Origin: Physocladia obscura
Lineage: Eukaryota; Chytridiomycota; Chytridiomycetes; Chytridiales; Chytriomycetaceae
NCBI GenBank assembly: GCA_027596945.1
Contig: JADGJH010000556.1
Location: forward strand, 5,295 to 15,869
Direction: 5' to 3'
DNA: 10,575 bases
Under the pieces are notes generated by a model. That model was given only the letters and a program-made list of their open reading frames with translations, made no database searches and was not told where the DNA came from. Numbering within the stretch: the first letter of the stretch is position 1; each line of letters starts with the position of its first letter. Positions 1 through 9,086 of this stretch are shown in pieces. The translations under genes and the position numbers were made by a program.

Positions 1-800
1 CTTTTCCCGGTGCCTATTCTTTTTATCCATTTCTCATTTATTTGTTTTACCCCAAACACAAAACCCACCCCCTCCCTTTAAAAAAAAATCCCCCCACCCC
101 AAAAAAAAAAAAAAAAAAAAGAATAATTCTGTGACCGGTAAGATATTTGTAGATAATTGATAACAAAGGAATGTGGATGGAAACACTTAAAAAAAGACAG
201 TGCAGGTTTTCACTTGTTTTCTATCTGTTATCTGTTCATTTCAGTCATTTGACCTAATTCCCATTTATTTTGTCTTCTTTCTCCTCGTCTGCTCCTGCCA
301 TTGTATATCTCCATTTTTTTTCAGTGAAATCAAAGTCACTGATGCCTAGAATCTAAATGTTTTTGGAATTAGTGAGTAGCATGGAAGTACTGAATGCAGG
401 TTGCAAAAGTGGATTGTAGCAGTCACATGGGCTTGAATAAGCTGCATGGACTTTCAAAATTCCAATACAAACAGCTGAACATCTTATGCCAAAATCCTAT
501 TTGTCCAAAATTTCTTTTTCTTATGATGTTTTAGATTCTCTTAAACACTGGGTATGCCACTCTTATGTGTTTGAAACTTTATAATAAAATGGTATTTTGC
601 TCAAATGCCACTTTATTAGAATACTGCTCAAGCTGACACCAATAATTGAAATTCAAAACAATGGGCAGCTTTTAATTATACACAAAATTATTCACAATCA
701 GTTTTATGATCAGTTTGGGTTTGGTTTGGAGAAACTATGTTTCCACAAGGTTGGAAGCATGGAAAGTTTTAAGTATTTAAACAACCAAAAATAAAAAAAT
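1..800. other. AT-rich region with no recognisable gene
   Basis: I see no convincing coding sequence on either strand. The short open frames are low-complexity and resemble no family I know. A C-rich block and an A20 run lie at 64-120. An ATAATAAAAT stretch near 579 could be a polyadenylation signal for a plus-strand gene lying to the left, but nothing else supports this. The right end holds the 3' untranslated region of the minus-strand splicing-factor gene, which stops at 808. Confidence 0.6.
64..120. repeat. C-run block (minus-strand G-quadruplex candidate) followed by A20
   Basis: Cytosine runs of 3, 5, 3, 6 and 4 bases lie at 64-66, 68-72, 74-76, 90-95 and 97-100. They are separated by single bases and one 13-nt AT spacer, and an uninterrupted run of 20 A follows at 101-120. 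On the minus strand this gives five G-runs, enough in principle for a G-quadruplex with one long loop. Its role is unknown; it may be simple low-complexity sequence. Confidence 0.5.
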
Positions 801-801
801 A

Positions 802-807
802 TTTATT
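802..807 (-). terminator. Polyadenylation signal of the splicing-factor gene
   Basis: AATAAA on the minus strand follows directly after the TGA stop (810-808), with no spacer. The sequence beyond it is T-rich and A-rich. This would give a very short 3' untranslated region unless a more distal signal is used. Confidence 0.45.
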
Positions 808-2386
808 TCAATCTTCTTCACTAGAATACTCCACCATTAGGCTCATTTCAATTGGTGTTGCTATTGCTTTTTTCTCAATCACTACTCCTGCTGCTGATGC
901 TGCTGTTGATGATACTATTTTCACAGCTTTGTCAGCTTTTTGACCTGGAACATTATCGAAGTCACCGACTCTTTTTATGCCAGCTGAAACCGCCTTAACT
1001 GCTTTACTGTCACTGCTACTGGTTTTGCTAACATTACTGATGCCAACACCACTGTTTCTGATGGCTCGGCTAATCTGTGGTTGTTGTCGTTGCCGCTGTA
1101 ATGATGAATGATCTCCAAATATAGACTTTGAGAGAATTGCATTTTTGAGCTGATTTCTTGAATCTGTTTTTACCCCTTAATTTTTCATGTTAACTTCTGT
1201 TTCCAAGACGTTAAAAAATGAACACAGAAACACCATATTCAACTGATTTTGACAGAATTTCATCTTCACGAGTTCCTGGGAGCACATCCAAAAGCAAGTT
1301 ATGCTTGTCACGGATTGCAATTGCCTCTTTTGTTTCAGCTTCGCGTAATTTTTTATCTATCTAGAAAAATGAAATTAATTGGCTGTAAAAAAAGTGAAAA
1401 TAGTGGTACAAATTTTTAGCATACTCTGAATTTATGGCGAACTTTTTGTGACATGGAAAACGGGTCTTTCCACATTTTTTCATTGTATTCAAGCATATCG
1501 GAAATTGCTGATGATGATTGTTTTGCTTTTTGAACATCTCGATTTGATTGCTCCAGTTTATATATTGGATCTTGGAGACGTTCGGCTTCTTTTGCATCTG
1601 ATTTTTTAATTTCCGCAAAATTTTTTATATTAAAAAAAAAAAACAAAAAAAAAAATTAAACTTACCTTTTAAAGCAATTGTTTCATTGTCTTCTGGACTA
1701 TATTCTTCTTCCCGTTTTCTGGCACCAGAAATTATTTGATACACAGCATTCTAAGTTGAAAGAAAAAAAATGGCGTTAGAAGAATAATTTACAAAAAGTT
1801 AGAAAAATTATATAAACTTTCGGATCTGTGTGAATTTCGATGAAGTTTGGGCACAGATGACACTTCATTCGAAACTGCCAGATGGGTGTGGAGTAGTAGT
1901 TTCCGAATTTTTTCTTTTCTGCATTGTATCTCACGCCTTTTCCAATATGGTTTTCGCAACCTGAACACCAAATGCTATAGGGCATTTCGAATCTGACCAG
2001 CAGAATGGATTTGGATATGTAATTAAATTATAATTATTTCCAACCTGACAATCAAGATGCCTTGGTCCAATTTGCGCGCACGTTCGCGAAGAGGATGCTG
2101 ACCAACAAAAGTGTTGATGGAGCCCTGGGATGGATTGTTTAAAACACGAGAAGTGATCATAAAGTACACCAACTTTTGAAGGATCCCAGTCAGGCGGATA
2201 GTATTTGTTTGTTGCTTTGCGCTCTGTAGTTGCGAATCAGAAGTTGTCGATCGAACGCAGTTATCGCATCGGATTGCAACGAAATGTGGCGTATCGTATC
2301 GCATCGCATTAAATATCATACGGCATGGCATTGTATCGTATTCAATCGCATATGGAGGAAGCACAATAAACAAACAAACCAGCCAT
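808..2386 (-). CDS. YJU2B: YJU2B/CCDC130/Saf4-type pre-mRNA splicing factor
   Basis: Nuclear protein of the YJU2/CWC16 family, whose members act with the catalytic spliceosome; fission yeast Saf4 is the fungal counterpart. Exons read on the minus strand are 2386-2380, 2223-2174, 2124-2045, 1992-1818, 1750-1666, 1597-1425, 1360-1234 and 1175-808. They total 1,065 nt, encoding 354 residues in one frame, near the usual family length. The N-terminus reads MAERKATNKYYPPDWDPSK, then GQHPLRERARKLDQGIL, then an MPY-IWC block. Two CxxC pairs (C55/C58 and C90/C93) form the expected zinc site. ISGARKREEEYSPEDNE and WKDPF follow. The C-terminal exon is Ser/Gln/Ala-rich and ends in an acidic EYSSEED. The RERARKL/MPY-IWC version separates it from the YJU2/CCDC94 branch. 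Least certain are the 7-nt first exon, inferred from frame and family N-terminus, and the exon 7/8 junction (acceptor 1176 or the nearby CAG). Confidence 0.9.
2224..2379 (-). repeat. Intron 1 of the splicing-factor gene with degenerate 5-bp repeats
   Basis: This inferred intron carries a degenerate pentamer array on the plus strand around 2289-2351, of the form CGTAT/CGCAT (two CGTAT, then two CGCAT, then scattered copies). Related copies lie at about 2262-2270. The array sits 70-160 bp upstream of the GCP5 start codon, so it could also be part of that promoter. No known binding site is claimed. Confidence 0.4.
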
Positions 2387-2418
2387 GAATAGTAGTTGCC
2401 GTTTTTGTTGAAAGGAAA
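2387..2418. promoter_or_regulatory. Divergent start-codon gap, likely bidirectional promoter core
   Basis: Only 32 bp separate the minus-strand start (2386-2384) from the plus-strand GCP5 start (2419-2421). No TATA box is evident. Because the gap is so short, the transcription start of each gene probably lies inside the transcribed region of the other, within splicing-factor intron 1 on one side and GCP5 exon 1 on the other. This depends on the 7-nt first exon being correct. If the true first exon lies elsewhere, the gap changes. Confidence 0.45.
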
Positions 2419-5400
2419 ATGGAAAACCCATCAAACCAAAACGCACATAACACACAACCAAAGCCAAAGCCAATTTCACATTCACTGTCTAATGCAGCGC
2501 AAGCACAAATAAACAATTTGCAGAAACTGGTGGCTCTACTAGCTGCCGATGCGTCGTTACCTGTTGCGCCAGTGGTATTCTTCTCCTTGCATTAAGCCAA
2601 AAAACCCAGCAAATTAACCAACCATCTGTATTCATGACATCAAAACTTATTTGATTTTTTTGACCTTTTGCAGAAACTCGCCAAAACATTACGGGCTGCG
2701 CAGAATCTTCTGACTTTCCATCCCTACGCGGCTCCCAACGAAGCCGAAGTACTAACGCAATATGACGGGTGAGTAGCAATCAGCTGAGCCGATCATTTAA
2801 GAGAAAGGAAGAGAAAACGTGGGGATGGATGGATGGGTGTTGTGATTGCCATTCTTGTTTCAGGTTTTGGCTTATTCAAATAATTCACATATAGAGTTGC
2901 GCTTAAGTGGACGCTGTTCGGCCGCGACGCGCGTGCTTTGGCGCTGCAAATACTCGTTGCGGAGGCGGTTTCGCAGTCACGGCGATCGCAGGAAGCTGTT
3001 CTTTCCCATAGATCGCTCAACGCCTTTACAGTGCACCATACACTGTCATTACTAATGCATCTATCCTCCTCCTCTTCTTCCACCACCGCCATCGCCTCAT
3101 CTCCTTCCTTTTTCAACAATAACAACAAAAAAAATAACAATGACGACATTGACGCTCTCCGACGGGCCCGTAGACTTGTCACTTCCCTCAATCCCGATAC
3201 ATCCTCCTCACTCGCTGTTTGGTCAAATATTCTACGTGACGATCCCCTTGTTGGCGATCACTGGGCATCTGTCGATTACTCTTCCACCTATGCCAATGAA
3301 TATAGTGATTACAGTGACACCGACGACAATAATCACAATGATTTCGAAGTCAAAAAAACTCCACAAAATTTTGCTACTCGCGCGGCGCCGTCCGTACACA
3401 CATTGGAAATAACCGGTGGCGAATTATCTGAAAATATGCCAGGCGAAAATTCGTATTCCAATATTTTCGACCCGAATTCAGTAGGACTTGTAACTCCTCC
3501 AATCGAAGAAATCGCTTTGTCGAACGATCCCAAACTGGCGAAAGTAATAGACTCACATTATTGGGATCATGAAAAAAATGGATATCGAAGGTCCAAACTT
3601 TCCGTTGGCGATTTGACTGAATTCGACATGGATGTTCCCGATTCATTAGGTCTGTGTGAACGTTTTGTCACGTAGTGGCATTTATGAATCTGGCTAGCAA
3701 ATCATTTGTTTACTTTTTTGAACACGGGTTTTTCAGCTCCATCGATTGCGCATCATCAATCAATAGACCCTTCCTTTTTTGGCGTGTCTGTTAGTACAAC
3801 AAATTATGTGACGGAACTTGATGTGATTAGAGAAGTTTTATTTTGCTTGTCTGGATTGCCCGCCGAAATGTTTGAACTGGCAAATGGCTCTATTTATCAA
3901 GTAATAGATTTTTTCCTACAAACTTCTTTATATTTCTTTCTCTCTGTTTTTATTTTTATTTTTATTTTTTAAATTGATTTTTCTGTATTTATTTTTCCTC
4001 TATTTTCATTTTTTTAATTTTTTAATTTTTATTTTTCGCAAGCCCAAAATGATTGCTTGTCTGCGTCATTTAACTGTAGAAATGTTGGACAGTGTTTTAC
4101 AAAAATTTTCTGAATGGGGAACAATTGTGTATAAACTTCAAATTCTTGCTGACAGGTTTTTTGAACTTGTCTTATTTTCTTTTTTTATCGCTGATATTTT
4201 TTTCTTCTTCGTTTCCTCTTTGAAGAATTCATGAAGAAACTGGTGAAAAATTTCAATTGTTTTCCCCTTGTCTGGAAGCATTTGCCAGTGTCATCAACGA
4301 TGCTTTAAGCGTTCATCAAACATGGATTGTACAACAGCAGCAACACTATTTTCAAGAAACCCACGCCGACGGAAACAAAGGCATTTTTTGTTCTACATTT
4401 TTGTTTTTGTTTTTTATTGAATAAATCTTCAGATAACCAAGAAAATGGAATAGTTGTGTCGTTGCTGGTTCTGCTTGAGCGAACAAGCAGCGAAATGGCG
4501 CATCTTGAAGAACTTTATTTAATTGTTGTCGGAGCATCCCCCAATATTGACGGACAAGAAATTATCGCTGTTGATCTTGTTGATTCCGTTTTTCAATTTG
4601 TCAGGAACGAACAAGAGGCGTGCAATATTTTCAGTTTTAAACGTGGGATTGTTATCTTGTTTAAAGTGTTGAAGCCATGGTTTGATGCTGTTGAAGGATG
4701 GTGGATTGATGGAAATACTATTTCTCGAATTGATGGACTCGGTTTTATTTGGTATTTTTTTGTGTTTTCTGCTTCCGTGTGTGTGTGTCCATTTTTTTTT
4801 ATCCCTTGTATTTTGAATCAATTTTAAAATTTATTTACGCCAAACACTTTTTTTTTCCGTTTTCTAAAGCAACGAGAGAATTTTAGTTGGTAGTGCAAAC
4901 TTTTGGACCTCAAAATTTTTAATTCAAGAACGTAAAAACGGGAGTATGTTTTTTCCTCAGATTCTGTGCGAAACGGTTGGCTCTATTTTGTCAATTGGAA
5001 AATGCCTTGTAATGTTGAGAGAGTTGAATCCCGAACTTGTAAGTTTCTGTTTCCGGTTTAGTTTTTTTAAATTTTTATTCTCACGATTTTCAGATTTCAG
5101 ATCTTATACCCGATTTACGAAATGGCATATTTTTGCCGCTGCTGAACATATTTTCCAATCTTTTGGCTATTGATCTTGGCAAAAAATCGAATTCTGTTTT
5201 GCAAGAGCCTTTAAACTCAACAATGGAAGAACACATTACGACAGTTGCGTCATCTCCAGAACTGGAAAATTTACTTTTATTCCGAAATCTTACGTTTGAA
5301 AATGACATGTTAATTCCAGAAAAGTTTTCAAAGCTCGCGCCAATTCTGAATGGAAATAGTATTAATAAAAGTAATCTCGCAAATGAACAGGAATATTTTG

Positions 5401-7163
5401 TCAGAAAATGGTATACTGATATGGAAAATGCCGAAATTGGTTTGTTTTTTATTCGTACTTCTGTGTTGTTTTTTTTTTTTTTTGCAATGTCCGCAAAACT
5501 TAATTTATTTCAAGGCCATCAACAATTATGGAGGCCGTTTGAAATAGCTTTCCGTCGTTCTCTGGAAATGGTGTTACATCCAAAATCGGAATCTATTGGT
5601 AACGCACTGAGAAATCAGTTATTGGGGCCTCAGTGCCAGTTGCTAGTACACTTACAAACCTGCCAGCAAGTATTTTTGATGGCTTCCGGTATCATTATGG
5701 GTTTAATTGTAGATGATATAGCCGAAAAAGTTTGTTGCTTTGTTAATTTATAAATACTTGAAATTTTAATGTTGACATGAGTAGATGAAAAGCGGAGAGC
5801 TGTGGCGGAGACCTGGAGTTCTTCAATCTGCCTTTGACGCGTCTATTGCTGCATTTTCTGCTTTTGAAGGTGAAGAATGGATTGCCGAATCTGAAAGGAT
5901 TGTTTTGCTAACAGACGACACGAATGTGCCACAAGAATTGAAGAAGTGGAACGCAGCTGGACATCCGATAAAGGTTGGTATGCTTGGTTGCGTGAAGATT
6001 GGATATGATGTGAGTTTCGGTTGGTCGACTTTTTTTTTCCTTTTCTTTTTCTCACCACTTAATGAGCTGTAGGTGTCATGGCCTTTGAATTGTGTCATCA
6101 CGCAAAAGCATTTGAAACTATATAATAAGGCGCTGGTATTTCTGATGCAATTATCAATGGCACGGAATCGTTTAGACAAACATTCTCTATCATTTGATAA
6201 GCTGAGAAATGGTTCTGTAACAGGGTGGATGCGACAAAGGAATGTGTTGAGGCGACGCATGAAAGTGTTTTGCGAAGGATTAACAAGTTTTTCTATGATT
6301 ACGGTATCTAATTTTTTTTTTTTTTCCCGGTCCTTGACTAAAGTAATAACATAAAAAAGGTAATTCAACCAGCAATCAAAAACTTTATGGAAGGTGTTGT
6401 CAAATTTCACGATCTTGATGAACTTAATAATTACCATGAATCATTTTTGACTGATATCTGTGATCATTTTTTCTTGTTGAATGAAAAGGTAGTCTCAACA
6501 ATTCATTTTTTTTTTGTGTTTTTTTTTTCCAGTTTTTCTTAACTAAATACAATTGACAAACAGGCCGCACCAGTGTTGAACTCAATCTATAAATGCTTTG
6601 ACTTGTGCATCAAATTTTCCGAAATTTGCACAATATTTGATAGCAATGTTCAATCCTTGAGCAAAGGAGGGCTAAGTGGACAGCAAATCGCTGTAACACC
6701 ACAATTGAAAAAGACTGATTTTATCACAGGAAAGCAAAGAATATCATCGTCTCCAACTGAATCGACCGTCTCATCGCCACCAAGCTCACCGATTCCAGGA
6801 AAACATCAATTAAATTCCAAGTCTTCGCCTCCAAATAAATTAAATTTACGGTCATCTTCTCCGTCCAGCATGTCATCTCGGTTTCAGAGGCAATCATCAC
6901 AGAATTCTTTTGGAAAAGTCGTCTCACCTTTGATGCCAAAAGCAGTCATGTCTTTGAGCGTAATAGGGCTTGAATCAACAGATTCAATTGAAGCCAAGAT
7001 TTCGTTGGAGAGTGAGAGTTTTGGCAATGCCGTGAAAGATATATTTAAACTTTTTGATGAGACGGAAGATTTTGTTGTCAATAGTGTGACAGCTCTTTCC
7101 AGTCATGGAATGCCAAAACTATCCGCTTTTGGTGTGTTTTTAAGAGGAAATGAAATAAAATGA
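2419..7163 (+). CDS. TUBGCP5: Gamma-tubulin complex component 5 (GCP5), 14 exons
   Basis: GCP5 joins the gamma-tubulin ring complex, which nucleates microtubules at spindle poles and basal bodies. Exons: 2419-2574, 2674-2768, 2895-3649, 3737-3900, 4043-4155, 4226-4380, 4433-4751, 4870-5038, 5094-5439, 5515-5729, 5785-6009, 6073-6303, 6360-6488, 6564-7163. All junction phases agree, giving 3,672 nt and about 1,223 residues; human GCP5 is about 1,024. The start is the first ATG after an in-frame TGA at 2386-2388. The N-terminus has a FHPYAAPNEAEV block. Residues about 85-335 include a Ser/Asn/Asp-rich stretch. GRIP1 begins near residue 361 (TELDVIREVLFCLSGLP), followed by IACLRHLTVEMLDSVLQKF and VSLLVLLERTSSEM. 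GRIP2 runs from about residue 760, with VSWPLNCVITQKHLKLYN at 905. A Ser/Pro-rich insert lies near residues 1056-1142. Intron 6 has a GC or weak GT donor. GCP4 and GCP6 are the alternatives, but the motif pattern and length favour GCP5. Confidence 0.88.
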
Positions 7164-7181
7164 TTTCTTGAAAAAAAATGA

Positions 7182-7187
7182 AATAAA
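7182..7187 (+). terminator. Polyadenylation signal of GCP5
   Basis: AATAAA lies 19 nt after the GCP5 stop codon (7161-7163). Another AATAAA overlaps the last codons. The 131-bp gap from the GCP5 stop to the next start codon must hold both this 3' end and the promoter of the CIMIP2 gene. The rest of the gap is T-rich, without an obvious TATA box. Confidence 0.5.
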
Positions 7188-7294
7188 GAACAGCGAATGT
7201 TGTTTTATCCTCCATTGTCCTCGTCTATTGTTGCTATTGTTTAATCGTTTTGGAAATCTGTACACAATAGACTATTTATTACAAAAAATTTCAA

Positions 7295-8727
7295 ATGACA
7301 TTGGAAGAAGAAACAACATGTATTGCAACTCCTGGCTTTGCCGGTTTCGTTCCTTCTCTGAAATACCAGTTTGGCCTCACATATGGAAACGCGACTCGCC
7401 ATATATTACATACGGATCCTTCACTCAAGCAAGGCGAGATTCAAAAGGCAATTACCGCGCGGCGCGAGCAATTTCTTGCTGAAAAAAACTCTGCAAGCGC
7501 GAAAAAATCATCAAATGAAAAAGAGTACATTTGGAAAAGAGAAAATAAATATGCGACTGGCGACGATAGGTTTTCTTTCCCTCCTGTTCCTGGATACACT
7601 GGTGATATATTCACAAATTTGCGATTTGAAATAAATTTCACGGTTTGAAAATTTCAGGTTACATCCCGCGTTCTCAAGAGCATTTTGGACGACCGTATGT
7701 TGAAACAACAAACGCATCTCTTGCTGATTTCGAATCTATGTTAAAATCTCGGAACGAGCTCCCTCCACGCGTCCAAGCGATCAAAGACAAACAGAAGCCA
7801 ACGATTTCTGATAAATCTACAAAACACGCTGCGGTATCAAACTATCCGCAGAAGACAAATTTCGCTTACGCCAGCACCGTTACAAGCTTGACTAATGATA
7901 AAAGTCCGTACAAACTTCCAGTAAACCATCCAGAAAAGACTTATATTTCCGGATATACCGGTTTCGTTCCAAGACTCCAAAACCACTTTGGAGAGGTACT
8001 TTTTTGTTTGTTTTTTTTCAAGTTTCAATCAAGGCTTCCAAGACCGTCAACTTATTCTTTTTCTTTTTCATCTTTTTTGCTTTTGTTTGCGTTGCTGCTT
8101 TTATTTTGCTATATTTTCAATTTTTTGTGTTTTTATTAATATAAAACATGTAGCCGTATTCCGACAGCGTGAGGAAAGCAATCGATGAATTTACTGCTCC
8201 AAAGTCAACTCGCGATCCATATAAGGAGCCTTACCGTGAAACAAAAACCAAGAGTATAAGCAAAACACAGCCAATTCCAGGTGAAAAAAGCAATCCAATT
8301 GCAAAAATATATACTTATTATTATTATAAAAATTAATATTATTAACTGTGATTGTTTATTATTTTGAAAAAACAGGATTTACAGGATTTATTCCAGGAAG
8401 TAAATATGGATTCGCCACTACATTTGGAAAAACGACTGAAATCGCGTATGAAAACTTTAACAACCGTGATGAACGTGGTAGAATTGTCGGTGGACAATCA
8501 ACTAAGCTTCCGGCAAAACAATTGGCTAAATCCATGCCAATTCCAGGGTATAGAGGGCATAGTAAGTTCAATTCTTATACTATTTCTTTATTTGAAATTT
8601 GTTTTTTACTTATTTTTATGTTATTTTGAAAGTTCCAAATTATATTTTCGCTGCCGAAAGATCTTATGGTGTCAGTTCAAAAGAGTGCATAGAGCTTTTT
8701 CAAAAACAACGTGAAGCTAATACCTGA
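7295..8727 (+). CDS. CIMIP2: CIMIP2/FAM166-family ciliary microtubule inner protein (UPF0605)
   Basis: CIMIP2 (FAM166) proteins bind the lumen of axonemal doublet microtubules and mark a motile flagellum. Exons 7295-7601, 7658-7995, 8154-8280, 8376-8561 and 8633-8727 join in frame to 1,053 nt, about 350 residues. Five copies of the family motif are visible: PGFAGFVPSLKYQFGLTYG (from residue 13), VPGYTGYIPRSQEHFGRPY (98), ISGYTGFVPRLQNHFGEPY (199), IPGFTGFIPGSKYGFATTFG (256) and IPGYRGHIPNYIF (313). Copies 1 and 4 share K-Y-x-F-(G/A), while 2 and 3 share the RxQxHFGxPY form. Linkers are Lys/Glu/Ser-rich. Introns 1, 3 and 4 are phase 1 and fall within or just after a motif. The start is the ATG at 7295, the first Met before copy 1. 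An alternative last junction (8710 to 8779) would replace the final residues with an acidic tail ending at 8807. I cannot assign it to the A, B or C vertebrate paralogue. Confidence 0.88.
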
Positions 8728-9086
8728 GAAGCAAATTTTCTGCTTTTAATTGTTATTTTTTTTTTTTAAAACAGCAAGTTAATGACAGCGACTCTGAACA
8801 AGAATGATTGCAACACAACGCAACGGTTTTCATGATTTTGCAGCAATTTTAATTTTTTTTCTTTCTAAAAAATAAAATAAATAAATAAAAAAAAAAAAAA
8901 AAAAAACGAAAAACAACGACGATCATGATTGTGATAAAAAATTTTATGGTTTGATTTCACATGAAACTATTCATCTGTTTATCGCAATTACCACTTTTAT
9001 TTGCGAGCAATAGACGTTCTTTACTGCAAAATCTCTCAATTTTTCTGCGTTCATTCCCAAATAGATGCCAGCAAACCTAAAAACTC
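8728..9086. other. 3' flank of the CIMIP2 gene, AT-rich, no gene seen
   Basis: The region contains a poly-T tract ending in AAAACAG at 8774, which looks like an intron end in this genome. Overlapping AATAAA copies lie at 8871-8889 and an A20 run at 8887-8906. From 8907 to 9086 I see only short frames on both strands and no RNA gene. Confidence 0.55.
8871..8906 (+). terminator. Clustered AATAAA polyadenylation signals and A20 tract
   Basis: Overlapping AATAAA hexamers start at 8871, 8876, 8880 and 8884 and run into 20 consecutive A (8887-8906). They lie about 145 nt after the CIMIP2 stop, a plausible 3' end for that transcript. The genomic A-run could also cause internal oligo-dT priming in cDNA data. 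Confidence 0.5.

Noticed and set aside
101..120. A20 tract as the tail of a retrotransposon or retrocopy
   Set aside because: No coding sequence, AATAAA or target-site duplication next to it supports insertion.
243..316. Possible minus-strand first exon with a short acidic reading frame
   Set aside because: It stops after about 15-28 codons in either frame, no clear donor continues it, and it resembles no family.
597..794. 65-residue plus-strand open frame
   Set aside because: It is AT-driven, has no domain resemblance and begins at a non-ATG codon. It lies in the 3' flank of the minus-strand gene.
2793..3191. 132-residue minus-strand open frame
   Set aside because: It is antisense to GCP5 exon 3. 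Its Ser, Leu and Glu runs are the reverse reading of that exon's Ser/Asn-rich stretch.
3140..3412. 90-residue plus-strand open frame inside GCP5 exon 3
   Set aside because: It is an alternative frame of a real exon. The main frame is phase-consistent with both neighbouring exons.
5823..6437. 204-residue minus-strand open frame
   Set aside because: It is antisense to GCP5 exons 11-13 and runs through their introns. Its translation is low-complexity where it crosses poly-T and matches no family, while the plus strand carries clear GCP5 motifs.
4100..6560. Long T-runs as bacterial-style terminators
   Set aside because: The T-runs precede splice acceptors inside a eukaryotic gene and are polypyrimidine tracts, with no stem-loops before them.
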